64,000 nucleotides of DNA, taken from the NCBI GenBank assembly GCA_014237715.1, contig JAAZZG010000004.1, forward strand, positions 62,001 through 126,000. Direction: 5' to 3'. This DNA comes from Acidimicrobiales bacterium (GTDB taxonomy: Bacteria; Actinomycetota; Acidimicrobiia; Acidimicrobiales; MedAcidi-G1). Positions 9,333 to 17,642 of the stretch are shown here, piece after piece. The translations under genes were made by a program, and so were the position numbers. Position 1 is the first letter of the stretch; each line of letters starts with the position of its first letter. The notes beneath the pieces were generated by a model. That model saw only the letters and a program-made list of their open reading frames with translations. It was not told where the DNA came from and made no database searches.

Positions 9333-10637
9333 TCAGCCGACCTCGGAGTGGGTGACGGGCTCTTCGCCCATCCACTCTCGCAGGGTGTTCTTCAGCTTGG
9401 TCTGCTGGATGAACAGGTCATGCTCGGGGCCGGCCTCGGTGGCGGCCTGCGGGGCCTTCAGGTAGAAGGACAGCCACTCCTGGACGCCCGACTGGCCGGC
9501 CCGGTGGGCAAGGTCCAAAAAGAGCGCCAGGTCCAGCACGATTGGTGCGGCCAAGATCGAGTCGCGACAGAGGAAGTCGACCTTGATCTGCATCGGGTAC
9601 CCCATCCATCCGAAGATGTCGATGGCGTCCCAGCCTTCCTTGTTGTCGCCACGCGGCGGGTAGTAGTTGATCCGCACGACGTGGTCGATGTTGCCGTAGA
9701 GGTCGGGGTAGGACTCGGGCTGGAGGATGGTGTCCAGCACGCCCAGCTTCGACACTTCCTTGGTCTTGAAGTTCTCCGGGTCGTCGAGGACCTCGCCGTC
9801 CCGGTTGCCCAGGATGTTGGTGGAGTACCAGCCACGCAGGCCGAGCATGCGGGCCTTGAAACCGGGGGCCAGCAGTGTCTTCATGAGCGTCTGGCCGGTC
9901 TTGAAGTCCTTGCCGGCGATCGGCACGCCACGGCGGGCGGCCAGCTCGATCATGCAGGGCAGGTCAACGCTCAGGTTGGGGGCACCGTTGGCAAACGGTA
10001 CGTCGCTCATGAGCGCCGCGTACACGTAGATCTGGCTGGGGGAGATGTTCTCGTCACCGTCACGCAGGCCGGCCTCGAAGGCCTCGACGTTGTCGTGGAC
10101 CGCGCTGGCCTCCTGGTAGGCCTCGGTCGAACCACACCAGACCATGACCAGGCGGTCGCACTCGTTCTCGATCCGGAACCGCTCGATGTCGGCGATGAGG
10201 GCCTGGGCCTGGTCCCACTTGTTGGACTCGGCTTTGACGCGGGTGCCTTCGAGCTTCTTGACCCAGCGCTGGTCGAACACGGCGTCCATGGTGACGATGC
10301 CCTCCAGCTCAGCTGAGACGGGTGCGAGGTCCTTGTCCTCCAGCACGCCACAGGTGCGGGCGGCTTCGAGCACATTGGGCGAGATGGGATCCCAGCCGCC
10401 GAACACCAGGTCGTCGAGCTCAGCCAGTGGCACGAACTCCCGGATGAGGGGATTGCGATCGGCGTCGCGGTTGCCCAGTCGGATATGGGCCATCTGGCTG
10501 ACCGACCCGATGGGTGCGGTGAGGCCCTGGCGGGCGGCGATGACGCCGGCGATGAAGGTGGAGGCCACGGCGCCCATTCCGGGGGTCAGGACCCCGAGGC
10601 GGCCAGTGGCGGGTGCGATGTCAAGAGGGTTGCTCAT
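9333..10637 (-). CDS. ino1: myo-Inositol-1-phosphate synthase
   Basis: The NAD-dependent enzyme converts glucose 6-phosphate to 1L-myo-inositol 1-phosphate, the first step to phosphatidylinositol, mycothiol and other actinobacterial inositol compounds. The 434-residue form has the Rossmann start GVLTPGMGAVAST, the conserved GKDFKTGQT around the catalytic lysines, STNILGNRDG, and a C-terminal KVDFLCRDSILAAPIVLDL segment. These are diagnostic for the large (non-archaeal) INO1 class. I start at the ATG at 10637 (SNPLDIAP), which removes 14 non-conserved residues of a longer in-frame reading. A Rv2466c-like protein at 36.1 kb, which in Mycobacterium depends on mycothiol, fits a need for inositol, although no mycothiol biosynthesis gene is in the window. 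The gene is divergent from a LysR regulator. Confidence 0.92.
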   Translation of the reverse strand: MSNPLDIAPATGRLGVLTPGMGAVASTFIAGVIAARQGLTAPIGSVSQMAHIRLGNRDADRNPLIREFVPLAELDDLVFGGWDPISPNVLEAARTCGVLEDKDLAPVSAELEGIVTMDAVFDQRWVKKLEGTRVKAESNKWDQAQALIADIERFRIENECDRLVMVWCGSTEAYQEASAVHDNVEAFEAGLRDGDENISPSQIYVYAALMSDVPFANGAPNLSVDLPCMIELAARRGVPIAGKDFKTGQTLMKTLLAPGFKARMLGLRGWYSTNILGNRDGEVLDDPENFKTKEVSKLGVLDTILQPESYPDLYGNIDHVVRINYYPPRGDNKEGWDAIDIFGWMGYPMQIKVDFLCRDSILAAPIVLDLALFLDLAHRAGQSGVQEWLSFYLKAPQAATEAGPEHDLFIQQTKLKNTLREWMGEEPVTHSEVG

Positions 10638-10678
10638 GGAGAGAAGCATAAGGAAGTAGAAATGGTTGTGCAGTATCA

Positions 10679-10693
10679 TTCAGAAAGACTGAA
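10679..10693. promoter_or_regulatory. Probable LysR-type operator between ino1 and the LysR gene
   Basis: TTCAG-AAAGA-CTGAA is a perfect inverted repeat of 5 bp arms and contains T-N11-A, the core of LysR-type binding sites. It lies in the 79-bp divergent gap, 24 bp before the regulator's start and 42 bp before ino1's. Function inferred from position and symmetry. Confidence 0.6.
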
Positions 10694-10716
10694 GTCTCCA
10701 ACAGGAACCCGCATCT

Positions 10717-11592
10717 GTGGACGATCCAATCCTCCCCAATCTCACCGTGCAGCAGCTGGAGTACCTGGTGGCTGCCGCCGCATCTCCCACCCGCGCCGCG
10801 GCTGCTGCTGCCCTCAGCGTCACCCCCTCGGCACTCACCCAGGGACTGGCCGAGTTGGAGCGACGGGTCGGTGTCCCCCTGTTCGAACGCCACGGCCGCC
10901 ACACCCGGCTCCGACCCCAGGCCACCGAGGTGCTGGCCCACGCACGCCGTGTGGTGGCCGAGACCCGCGACCTGGCCCGATGGGCGGAGACACGGCGGAC
11001 CGGGGCGGCCGGCGTTGTCCGGTTGGGCACCATCGACGCGGTGGCCGTTCACTACCGAGCCGAGGCCATCCGCCGGCACCGTCGGGCCGTCCCGGGTCTG
11101 GACCTGCGGCTAACCGTCGCCCCATCCGGTGCGCTGTTCGACGCCCTCCTGGTCGGCGACCTGGACCTGGTGGTGTGCGTGGAGCCGACCGGACCGATCG
11201 CCGGGGTAGCGATGTCGCCCTGCCTCGACGAATCGCTTTACGCCTACGCCCCGGACGGGGCCCACGGAAGACCACCTGAGGAGTGGGGCCCCTGGGTGAC
11301 CTATCCCCGGGGTTCACATACCCGCGAGGTGATCGCCGCAGGGTTGGCTGCCCTCGGGGCACCGTTCGCAGTAGTCGCCGAGTCGAACCAACCGGAGGTA
11401 CTCCGCGAGATGGTCCGGCTGGGCATGGGCTGGGCCGTGTTGCCGGCCGCTCAGGCAGAGGCGGGAGTCGAACCGTTGGCCCGGGTACGCCGGCGACCGG
11501 TCGGGGTCCGCCATCTCGTGGTGGCCCGCCGGGCCGACGTGGCATCAGATGCGGCGGTCGACGCGTTGGCCGCCGCTCTTACCAGTGGATGA
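10717..11592 (+). CDS. LysR-family transcriptional regulator
   Basis: A 291-residue regulator. The N-terminal winged helix-turn-helix reads LTVQQLEYLVAAA with SVTPSALTQGLAELERRVGVPLFERHGR, the classic LysR DNA-binding signature. The remainder is a LysR substrate-binding fold (VRLGTIDAVAVHYRAEAI, then LLVGDLDLVVCVEP). Translation probably starts at the GTG at 10717. The gene is transcribed away from ino1, and a T-N11-A palindrome sits between them, so it probably controls ino1, itself or both; the co-inducer is unknown. The alanine-rich DNA-binding segment (AAAAAALSVTP) is typical of high-GC genomes. Confidence 0.85.
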   Translation: MDDPILPNLTVQQLEYLVAAAASPTRAAAAAALSVTPSALTQGLAELERRVGVPLFERHGRHTRLRPQATEVLAHARRVVAETRDLARWAETRRTGAAGVVRLGTIDAVAVHYRAEAIRRHRRAVPGLDLRLTVAPSGALFDALLVGDLDLVVCVEPTGPIAGVAMSPCLDESLYAYAPDGAHGRPPEEWGPWVTYPRGSHTREVIAAGLAALGAPFAVVAESNQPEVLREMVRLGMGWAVLPAAQAEAGVEPLARVRRRPVGVRHLVVARRADVASDAAVDALAAALTSG

Positions 11593-11660
11593 CCGGTGGC
11601 CAGGGCCAGGCATCTCACCTGCGGCATCTCACCCCTGATACGTGACGGCAGGGTTCCCTC

Positions 11661-11720
11661 TCCACCGGTACGCTTCGGCCACCGGATCCGCGACGGTTGA
11701 AATCGTGGCCAACCGGTGGA
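11661..11720 (+). other. Potential structured leader or operator upstream of glyA
   Basis: TCCACCGG at 11661-11668 can pair with CCGGTGGA at 11713-11720, enclosing GGCCAC (11677-11682) paired with GTGGCC (11705-11710). A second CCACCGG copy at 11679-11685 could compete for the same CCGGTGG (11713-11719), so two exclusive folds are possible. It does not match the ZTP, THF, glycine or SAM riboswitch consensus that I can recall. It could instead be a protein-binding DNA repeat. I saw nothing else in the 179-bp gap between the LysR gene and glyA. Confidence 0.35.
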
Positions 11721-11771
11721 CACGTCCCATTCTGCGAGACCCAACCTCGCGCCGACTTAAAGGTGTTCCCC

Positions 11772-13013
11772 ATGGCCTGGCCTGTTTCTCGCGATGACGA
11801 ACTCTTCGGCTACATCGACCAGGAGGTTGAGCGGCAGAACACCACGTTGCAGTTGATCGCCTCGGAGAACTTCGCGTCTCCGGCCGTGCTGGAGGCCAGT
11901 GGGTCTGTCCTGACCAACAAGTACGCCGAGGGCTATCCCGGCAAGCGGTATTACGGCGGGAACGTCCACGTGGACGAGGTAGAGGACCTGGCTCGTGAAC
12001 GGGTCAAGGCCCTGTTCGGCGCTGACCACGCGAACGTCCAGCCCCACTCGGGCGCCAACGCCAACATGTCGGTGTACCAGGCCCTCCTCGACCCGGGTGA
12101 CACTGTCCTGGGCCTCAGCCTCGACCACGGTGGCCACCTCACCCACGGGTCGCCGGTCAATGCCAGCGGGAAGCTCTACGACTTTGTGTCTTACGGGCTG
12201 ACGGGCAGCGACGAGCGCATTGACATGGATCAACTGCGAGACCAGGCCCGGGCGGCCCGCCCCAAGATGATTGTGGCCGGAGCGACGGCCTACCCCCGGA
12301 TCATCGAGCCGGCCCCCCTGCGCGAGATCGCCGACGAGGTCGGCGCACTGCTGATGTTCGACGCCGCTCACATCGCCGGCCTCATCGCTGGCGGCGTGCA
12401 TCCCAACCCGGTGCCGTACTGCGACATCGTCACCTTCACCACCCACAAAACCCTTCGTGGTCCGCGTGGCGGGTGCATCCTGAGCCGTGAGGAGTACGCG
12501 GCGGCCATCGATAAGTCGGTCTTCCCCGGCTCTCAGGGTGGTCCGTTGGAACACCACATAGCGGCCAAGGCTGTGGCGTTCCGTGAAGCGGCTGACCCAT
12601 CGTTCGCGGGCTACGCCCGCCAGATCGTGGCCAATGCGTCGTCGCTGGCCGCCGCCCTGGTCGGTCACGGTTTTCGTCTGGTCACCGGCGGGACCGACAA
12701 CCACCTGATGGTCGTTGACCTACGGACCTTCGATGCCGAGGTGACTGGAGCGGTGGCCCAGAACACGCTGGACCGGGCGGGCATCGTCCTGAACAAGAAC
12801 ACCGTGCCCGATGACCCGCGTTCACCGTTCGTGACCAGTGGCGTGCGGATCGGCACCCCGTCGACCACCACCCAGGGGATGGTGGAGGCCGAGATGGCCG
12901 AGATTGCGAACCTCATGGTGCGGGCCCTTCGGGGCCGGGACGACGAGGCGGAGATCGCTGCGGTGCGGGCCGATGTCAACGCCCTCTGCGCACGCTTCCC
13001 CGTCTACGTCTGA
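11772..13013 (+). CDS. glyA: Serine hydroxymethyltransferase
   Basis: The PLP enzyme interconverts serine plus tetrahydrofolate with glycine plus 5,10-methylene-tetrahydrofolate, feeding one-carbon metabolism. At 413 residues it is standard length. Recognised signatures are [30 protein letters not shown], the PLP-lysine segment [14 protein letters not shown] and the C-terminal [13 protein letters not shown] start at the ATG at 11772, which follows AAAGG with an 8-nt spacer; a longer in-frame reading from 11697 adds non-conserved residues. It is followed after 93 bp by the wecA-like gene with its own likely start signals. Confidence 0.95.
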   Translation: MAWPVSRDDELFGYIDQEVERQNTTLQLIASENFASPAVLEASGSVLTNKYAEGYPGKRYYGGNVHVDEVEDLARERVKALFGADHANVQPHSGANANMSVYQALLDPGDTVLGLSLDHGGHLTHGSPVNASGKLYDFVSYGLTGSDERIDMDQLRDQARAARPKMIVAGATAYPRIIEPAPLREIADEVGALLMFDAAHIAGLIAGGVHPNPVPYCDIVTFTTHKTLRGPRGGCILSREEYAAAIDKSVFPGSQGGPLEHHIAAKAVAFREAADPSFAGYARQIVANASSLAAALVGHGFRLVTGGTDNHLMVVDLRTFDAEVTGAVAQNTLDRAGIVLNKNTVPDDPRSPFVTSGVRIGTPSTTTQGMVEAEMAEIANLMVRALRGRDDEAEIAAVRADVNALCARFPVYV

Positions 13014-13014
13014 G

Positions 13015-13039
13015 CTGGTCGGGACCTCACCGGGACCAG
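13015..13039 (+). terminator. Possible terminator hairpin after glyA
   Basis: CTGGTC (13015-13020) pairs with GACCAG (13034-13039) around a 13-nt loop, just after the glyA stop. There is no U-tract, so efficiency is doubtful. Confidence 0.3.
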
Positions 13040-13106
13040 GTCGTGCCAATGGGTCGTTACATCAGTCGGCCAGCCGGACAGGCCGTCGGAGAGGGATCCT
13101 GACCCC

Positions 13107-14264
13107 GTGCCCGGGATCGTTCCCCACCTGATTGTCGGCGCGGTGGCCGCCCTGGCCACTGCCGCGGCCACGCCGGTCGTCCGTCGGTTCGCCGTCGGTT
13201 CCGGGCTGGTGGTGGCGCCCGACGAGCGGAGCGTCCACACGGCTCCTACACCGTCTCTCGGCGGACCGTCGATGCTGGGTGGGTTGCTGGCCGGCGTCCT
13301 GACGGCGTGGATGGTCGGCGACTTCTCCGAGGTGTTCGCCGCCCCGACGGAGATGCTGGGTGTGGTTTCGGCCGCCGTGGTGATCTGCGTGGTGGGGGTG
13401 ATCGATGACATTCGACCCGTCTCGCCCCCGGCCAAGGTGGCTGGCATGGTGCTGGCCGGCAGCGTCCTGTCGCTGACCGGTGTGTCTCTAGTCGTCCTGC
13501 GCATCCCGTTTCTGGACGTGGTCCTACTGTCTCCGGACCTTTCGGCGCTGCTGACTGTGGTGTGGGTGGTGCTCTTGGTCAACGCCTTGAACCTCATCGA
13601 CGGCCTGGATGGGCTGGCGGCAGGGATTGTGGGCATCGCCGCTGCGACCTTCTTCCTTTACGCACTGCGCCTGGGCGACGAGGGCCTCCTGTTTGAGGGC
13701 AACCCGGGGTCGGTGCTGGCGGTCATTGTGGTGGGGATCTGTGTGGGGTTTCTGCCCCATAACGTGCATCCGGCGCGGATTTTCATGGGCGATGGTGGGG
13801 CGATGCTTTTGGGTCTTCTCATGGCCGCGTCGACGGTGTCGGTGGGTGGTCGGACCGAGGCGGCGTTCAGCGGCCAGTCCTTCTTCTTCTTCGCTCCGGT
13901 GTTCATACCGGTGGTAATTCTTGGGGTTCCTTTGTTCGACCTGGCCTTCGCCGTGGTGCGTCGGGCCGCCACACCAGGCGTGCGGGTAACGGCGGCTGAC
14001 AAGGACCACCTTCACCACCGCCTACTGAGGCTGGGTCACGGCCACCGGCGTGCCGTGGTGATTCTCTGGGGTTGGAGTGCCCTGCTGTCGGGATTTGTGT
14101 TGTGGCCCACCTACTCGGGCAACGGCGACGCCATTGTCCCCATGGGCATCGGAGCCATTGGCCTCCTCCTGTTCACCGTGCTGCATCCCCGGTTTCGGTC
14201 ATCGACCGAGCCCCTCTCTGAGGAACCCTTCTCTGGAGAGCCCGTACCGGAGGAACAGGTGTGA
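13107..14264 (+). CDS. wecA: WecA/TagO-type polyprenyl-phosphate sugar-1-phosphate transferase
   Basis: A 385-residue polytopic membrane enzyme of glycosyltransferase family 4. It moves GlcNAc-1-phosphate (or a related sugar) from UDP to a polyprenyl phosphate, starting the linkage unit of cell-wall glycans. The diagnostic motifs are present: the VVGVIDDIRPVSPPAK aspartates, NALNLIDGLDGLAAG, FMGDGGAMLLG and the cytosolic histidine motif KDHLHHRLLRLGHGHRR. About ten hydrophobic segments are seen, and a charged tail rich in Glu and Pro follows. It begins at GTG 13107. Its place directly upstream of the ATP synthase genes repeats the rfe/wecA-atp order known in Mycobacterium, which supports an actinobacterial origin. 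The stop overlaps a GTG reading into the next gene (GTGTGA). Confidence 0.88.
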   Translation: MPGIVPHLIVGAVAALATAAATPVVRRFAVGSGLVVAPDERSVHTAPTPSLGGPSMLGGLLAGVLTAWMVGDFSEVFAAPTEMLGVVSAAVVICVVGVIDDIRPVSPPAKVAGMVLAGSVLSLTGVSLVVLRIPFLDVVLLSPDLSALLTVVWVVLLVNALNLIDGLDGLAAGIVGIAAATFFLYALRLGDEGLLFEGNPGSVLAVIVVGICVGFLPHNVHPARIFMGDGGAMLLGLLMAASTVSVGGRTEAAFSGQSFFFFAPVFIPVVILGVPLFDLAFAVVRRAATPGVRVTAADKDHLHHRLLRLGHGHRRAVVILWGWSALLSGFVLWPTYSGNGDAIVPMGIGAIGLLLFTVLHPRFRSSTEPLSEEPFSGEPVPEEQV

Positions 14265-14287
14265 CGGATTGGGCGCGCGGTAACGGG

Positions 14288-14316
14288 TTGTCCGCGGGGG
14301 ACTTGGTGATTAGATT
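14288..14316 (+). promoter_or_regulatory. Candidate promoter of the ATP synthase operon
   Basis: TTGTCC (14288-14293), a 17-bp spacer and TAGATT (14311-14316) form a good sigma70-type promoter in the 161 bp between the wecA stop and the first atp-cluster ATG. Transcription would begin about 100 nt before that ATG, so wecA and atp can be expressed separately. Confidence 0.5.
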
Positions 14317-14425
14317 CACAAGCGCGTCCGGCGACTGTCGTCGTTGGACCGATCTGCACGACGACCCGTACCAGGATCGGTACGCCCGGGGGTTCGATGG
14401 GACCCGCCGGCGGAGGATTCCCCCG

Positions 14426-14695
14426 ATGGCCAACGACGAGACGCGCGAGATGCGACAGGGATTCGGCGACGCGTTCGCCGCGGCCTTTGAACTAGCGGTC
14501 ACGCCGGCCATCTTTGGTTTCCTGGGTTGGCTGCTGGACGGTCGCCTCGGCACCACCCCTATATTCACCATTGTCTTTACTGTCGTGACACTGGCCTACG
14601 CCTCCTACCGACTGGCCCACAGCTACGGCGAGAACCTGGAGTTGGCCCGCGCCGAGCGCCGGGCCGCCTGGCAGGCCGAGGGTCCGCTGCTGTGA
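14426..14695 (+). CDS. AtpZ/AtpI-like small membrane protein of the ATP synthase operon
   Basis: An 89-residue protein with a polar N-terminus (ANDETREMRQGFGDAF), two membrane segments around residues 19-55 and a charged helical tail (ENLELARAERRAAWQ). Small two-helix proteins at this place belong to the AtpZ / F0F1-ATPase subunit I group. They are thought to help assemble the c-ring or bring in Mg2+ or Ca2+. The ATG at 14426 starts right before the conserved part. A GTG at 14261, overlapping the wecA stop, gives a 144-residue version, but its extra 55 residues are Arg-rich and would include the promoter region. Its stop overlaps the next GTG (GTGA), so the two are coupled. Confidence 0.65.
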   Translation: MANDETREMRQGFGDAFAAAFELAVTPAIFGFLGWLLDGRLGTTPIFTIVFTVVTLAYASYRLAHSYGENLELARAERRAAWQAEGPLL

Positions 14696-15132
14696 ACGAC
14701 GCTGCCCCAGTGAACGAGCTCGAATCCTTGGATCCTGCCACCGAGACGGCTATCGCCCGTGACCTGACCCGACGGGCGATCTGGGTCGCTCCGGCCTTCC
14801 TGCTGGTCGGCTTGCTCGGCTGGGGCCTCGACGGCCTTCTGTCGTCGGCACTGGCCCTCGTGCTGGTGGCCGTCAACTTCCGTCTGGGTGCAGCGATCAT
14901 CACCCGGGCCGCACAGATCTCCATCAACGCTCTGTACGGCGCCGTCCTCGGTGGCTATGTGGCCCGTCTTGCCCTGATGACTGCCGTCGTGCTGGTTGTC
15001 AAGGCCGTCGGCCTGCTGGCCACAGTGCCGTTCGCCATCACCCTGCTCGTCACCCACCTCGGCCTTCTGGCATGGGAATCCCGGCACGTCGCCATGACGC
15101 TCGCCGCTCCCGGCCTGAAGCCCACCAAGTAG
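14692..15132 (+). CDS. atpI: ATP synthase subunit I (AtpI) family membrane protein
   Basis: A 146-residue protein with four predicted membrane helices (AIWVAPAFLLVGLLGWGLDG; ALALVLVAVNFRLGA; ALMTAVVLVVKAVGLLATV; FAITLLVTHLGLLAW). This size and topology, immediately before atpB, fits AtpI/UncI, an accessory factor for c-ring assembly that is not part of the mature enzyme. It starts at GTG 14692, overlapping the previous stop by GTGA. A long in-frame upstream reading exists but would run through the preceding gene in another frame. Confidence 0.7.
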   Translation: MNDAAPVNELESLDPATETAIARDLTRRAIWVAPAFLLVGLLGWGLDGLLSSALALVLVAVNFRLGAAIITRAAQISINALYGAVLGGYVARLALMTAVVLVVKAVGLLATVPFAITLLVTHLGLLAWESRHVAMTLAAPGLKPTK

Positions 15133-15156
15133 ATCCCCACAGGAGAAGCGCTCCAC

Positions 15157-15924
15157 GTGAACGTGCTCGCACTCGACTTCCCACCGGTCAGTCACCTCTT
15201 CGAGTGGCCCGACATCTTCTTCAGTGGGACCGCCTACGCCATCAACAAGACGGTGTTGATCTATCTGGCAGCCGTGGTGATCACCGCGGCCATCTTCCTG
15301 CTGGCCGGCCGCAAGACTGGTTCGCTGGTTCCGGCCGGCATCCAGCACGTCGCCGAGTCCGGCGTGACCTTCATCGAGGAGTCGGTGGTCATGGAGACCA
15401 TCGGCGAGGAGGGCAAGAAGTTCATGCCCTTCCTGACCACGATGTTCTTCTTCATCCTCTTCTCGAACATCTTCGAGGTGATCCCGGGCATTCAGTTCCC
15501 GGCCAACAGCCGGATGGCCATCCCCATCACACTGGCGCTCGTCGTGTGGGTCATCTACAACGTCGTGGGCATCCGCTCCCAGGGCCTCGGCGGCTACCTG
15601 AAGAACTCGCTCTTCCCCCCGGGCGTGCCCGTGGCCCTCTACCTGATCGTGACGCCCATCGAGCTGGTGTCGACCTTCATCGTGCGGCCCTTCTCGCTCG
15701 CCATCCGGCTCTGGGCCAACATGGTCGCCGGCCACCTCCTGCTGGTCACCTTCGCCGTGCTGACCCATACCCTCTGGTCGTCCACCTACGTCGGCGCCGT
15801 GGCCCCCTTCGCCATGCTGGTCATGATGACCGGCTTCGAGATCCTGGTGTCGGTCCTGCAGGCCTTCATCTTCACGATCCTGACCGCCGTGTACATCGGC
15901 GGCTCCCTCCATCCCGCACACTGA
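15157..15924 (+). CDS. atpB: F-type ATP synthase subunit a
   Basis: The 255-residue stator membrane subunit forms the two proton half-channels against the c-ring. The conserved helix PFSLAIRLWANMVAGHLLL has the essential Arg (RLWAN). The second conserved segment near the end, GFEILVSVLQAFIFTILTAVYI, carries the Glu and Gln of the half-channel. It starts at GTG 15157 with a strong ACAGGAGAA Shine-Dalgarno 12 nt upstream. Confidence 0.93.
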   Translation: MNVLALDFPPVSHLFEWPDIFFSGTAYAINKTVLIYLAAVVITAAIFLLAGRKTGSLVPAGIQHVAESGVTFIEESVVMETIGEEGKKFMPFLTTMFFFILFSNIFEVIPGIQFPANSRMAIPITLALVVWVIYNVVGIRSQGLGGYLKNSLFPPGVPVALYLIVTPIELVSTFIVRPFSLAIRLWANMVAGHLLLVTFAVLTHTLWSSTYVGAVAPFAMLVMMTGFEILVSVLQAFIFTILTAVYIGGSLHPAH

Positions 15925-16032
15925 GTCGGATCCGGTTCGGGTACAACTGATCGCCGTCCACCACCCGGTGGGCACGAAAATCCCTATTAACAACACAAGT
16001 CTCCGGACCGGAAACACCGGCTGGGTGCATGA

Positions 16033-16308
<276 letters not shown>

Positions 16309-16364
16309 TCGCCAATTCCGGCATCACACATCAGCGAGACCCTTCGAACAGAGAGACGACACCC

Positions 16365-17075
16365 ATGAACAACCGACGGACCCGCCTGCTGGTGGCCCCG
16401 CTGTTCGCCCTTCTGGGGCTCGTGGCCTTCGCCGGCCCGGCCTCGGCATCGGGTGAGAGCGTGGGTGCCTGTATGGCCCACCATCTCGACGAGGCGGTCG
16501 AGGCGAACCACGGGGATCTACATGAGACCCTCGAGGACCACCACGTCCAGGACGAGTTGGAGAAGTGCTTCGAAGCACCCAGCCCGATCCTGCCGGAGCT
16601 AAACGAGGTCATCTGGGGCGGTTCCGCCTTCCTGATCCTGTTCGTGCTCATGGTCAAGAAGGGCTTTCCGGCCGTGAAGGGCGCGATGGACGCCCGGGCC
16701 GAGAAGATCCGGAGTGACCTCGACGCCGCCGAGCAGGCCAGGACCGACGCCCAGTCCGTCCAGGCCGACTACGAGGCACGTCTGGCCGATTCCAAGTCCG
16801 AGGCTTCGCGCCTCATTGACGAGGCCCGAGGAGCAGCTGACCAGGTCAAGGCCGACCTGATGGCCCGCCACGAGGCGGAGCTCGCCGACCTTCGGACCCG
16901 GGCAGCCGCTGACATCGAGTCGTCGCGGGCCCAGGCCATTGCCGACCTCCGGGCCGAGGTGGCCGGGATCGCCCTCGGTGCCGCCGAGCGTGTGGTCCAG
17001 TCCAGCCTCGACGCCGAGGTGCAGGGCCGTCTGATCGACGCCTACATCGACGAGGTGGCCGGCAGCAATGGCTGA
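16365..17075 (+). CDS. atpF: F-type ATP synthase subunit b with signal-peptide-like N-terminal extension
   Basis: At 236 residues it is about 70-80 longer than a usual b subunit. Residues 1-28 look like a cleavable signal peptide (RR, then a hydrophobic core, then GPASASG). Residues 29-78 are a hydrophilic segment with Cys36 and Cys68, rich in His and acidic residues, expected outside the membrane. The normal b-subunit membrane helix is at about 82-98, followed by the long alanine/charged coiled coil that holds delta and F1. It overlaps atpH by 8 nt. Unlike Mycobacterium, b and delta are separate genes here, not a b-delta fusion. Confidence 0.9.
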   Translation: MNNRRTRLLVAPLFALLGLVAFAGPASASGESVGACMAHHLDEAVEANHGDLHETLEDHHVQDELEKCFEAPSPILPELNEVIWGGSAFLILFVLMVKKGFPAVKGAMDARAEKIRSDLDAAEQARTDAQSVQADYEARLADSKSEASRLIDEARGAADQVKADLMARHEAELADLRTRAAADIESSRAQAIADLRAEVAGIALGAAERVVQSSLDAEVQGRLIDAYIDEVAGSNG

Positions 17076-17598
17076 CCCGATGGTGTCCGGCTACGCCGAC
17101 GCATTGTTCGCCGTCGCCGCGGCAGAGGGCGACCTCGCCACGGTGGAGGACGAGTTGTTCCGTTTCGCCCAGGCCCTCCGGTCTGACGGTGAGCTGAGCT
17201 CGACCCTGGCTGACCAGAGCGTGCCGGTGTCCCGTCGCCAACAGGTCGTCGAAGACCTGCTGGGTGGGAAGGCCTCGGCCACCACGACGGCCCTCATCTC
17301 TATGGTGGTCGGTGCCGGTCGAACCGCCGAACTTCCCGCCATCGTGGATGCACTGGTCGAACGCAGCGCCGCTTCACGCAACAAGGCCGTGGCCACCGTG
17401 CGATCGGCGGTCGATCTGACCGCCGACCAGCGGGACCGCCTGGCCGCCGCCATCAATACCCGTACCGGCAAGGCCGTCGAGATCAAGGTCGTCATCGACC
17501 CGACGGTCCTCGGCGGCGTAGTCACCGAGATCGGCGACGACATCATCGACGGCAGCGTCCGACGCCGCCTGAACCAGCTTCGCGAGAGCTTCCGCTAG
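17068..17598 (+). CDS. atpH: F-type ATP synthase subunit delta
   Basis: The 176-residue peripheral-stalk protein links the b dimer to the top of the alpha-beta hexamer. The N-terminal helical bundle begins [16 protein letters not shown], and the C-terminal signature is [21 protein letters not shown] with VRRRLNQL. Its ATG lies inside the end of atpF, indicating translational coupling. Length and motifs are canonical and nothing suggests the b-delta fusion of mycobacteria. Confidence 0.93.
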   Translation: MADPMVSGYADALFAVAAAEGDLATVEDELFRFAQALRSDGELSSTLADQSVPVSRRQQVVEDLLGGKASATTTALISMVVGAGRTAELPAIVDALVERSAASRNKAVATVRSAVDLTADQRDRLAAAINTRTGKAVEIKVVIDPTVLGGVVTEIGDDIIDGSVRRRLNQLRESFR

Positions 17599-17642
17599 GC
17601 CCCGGCCAGCGGCATACGAGCCAGAGACGAGAGAGACACACC

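Noticed and set aside
11593-11771. ZTP, THF or glycine riboswitch before glyA
   Set aside because: I could not find the conserved cores of these classes; only unspecific GC hairpins are present.
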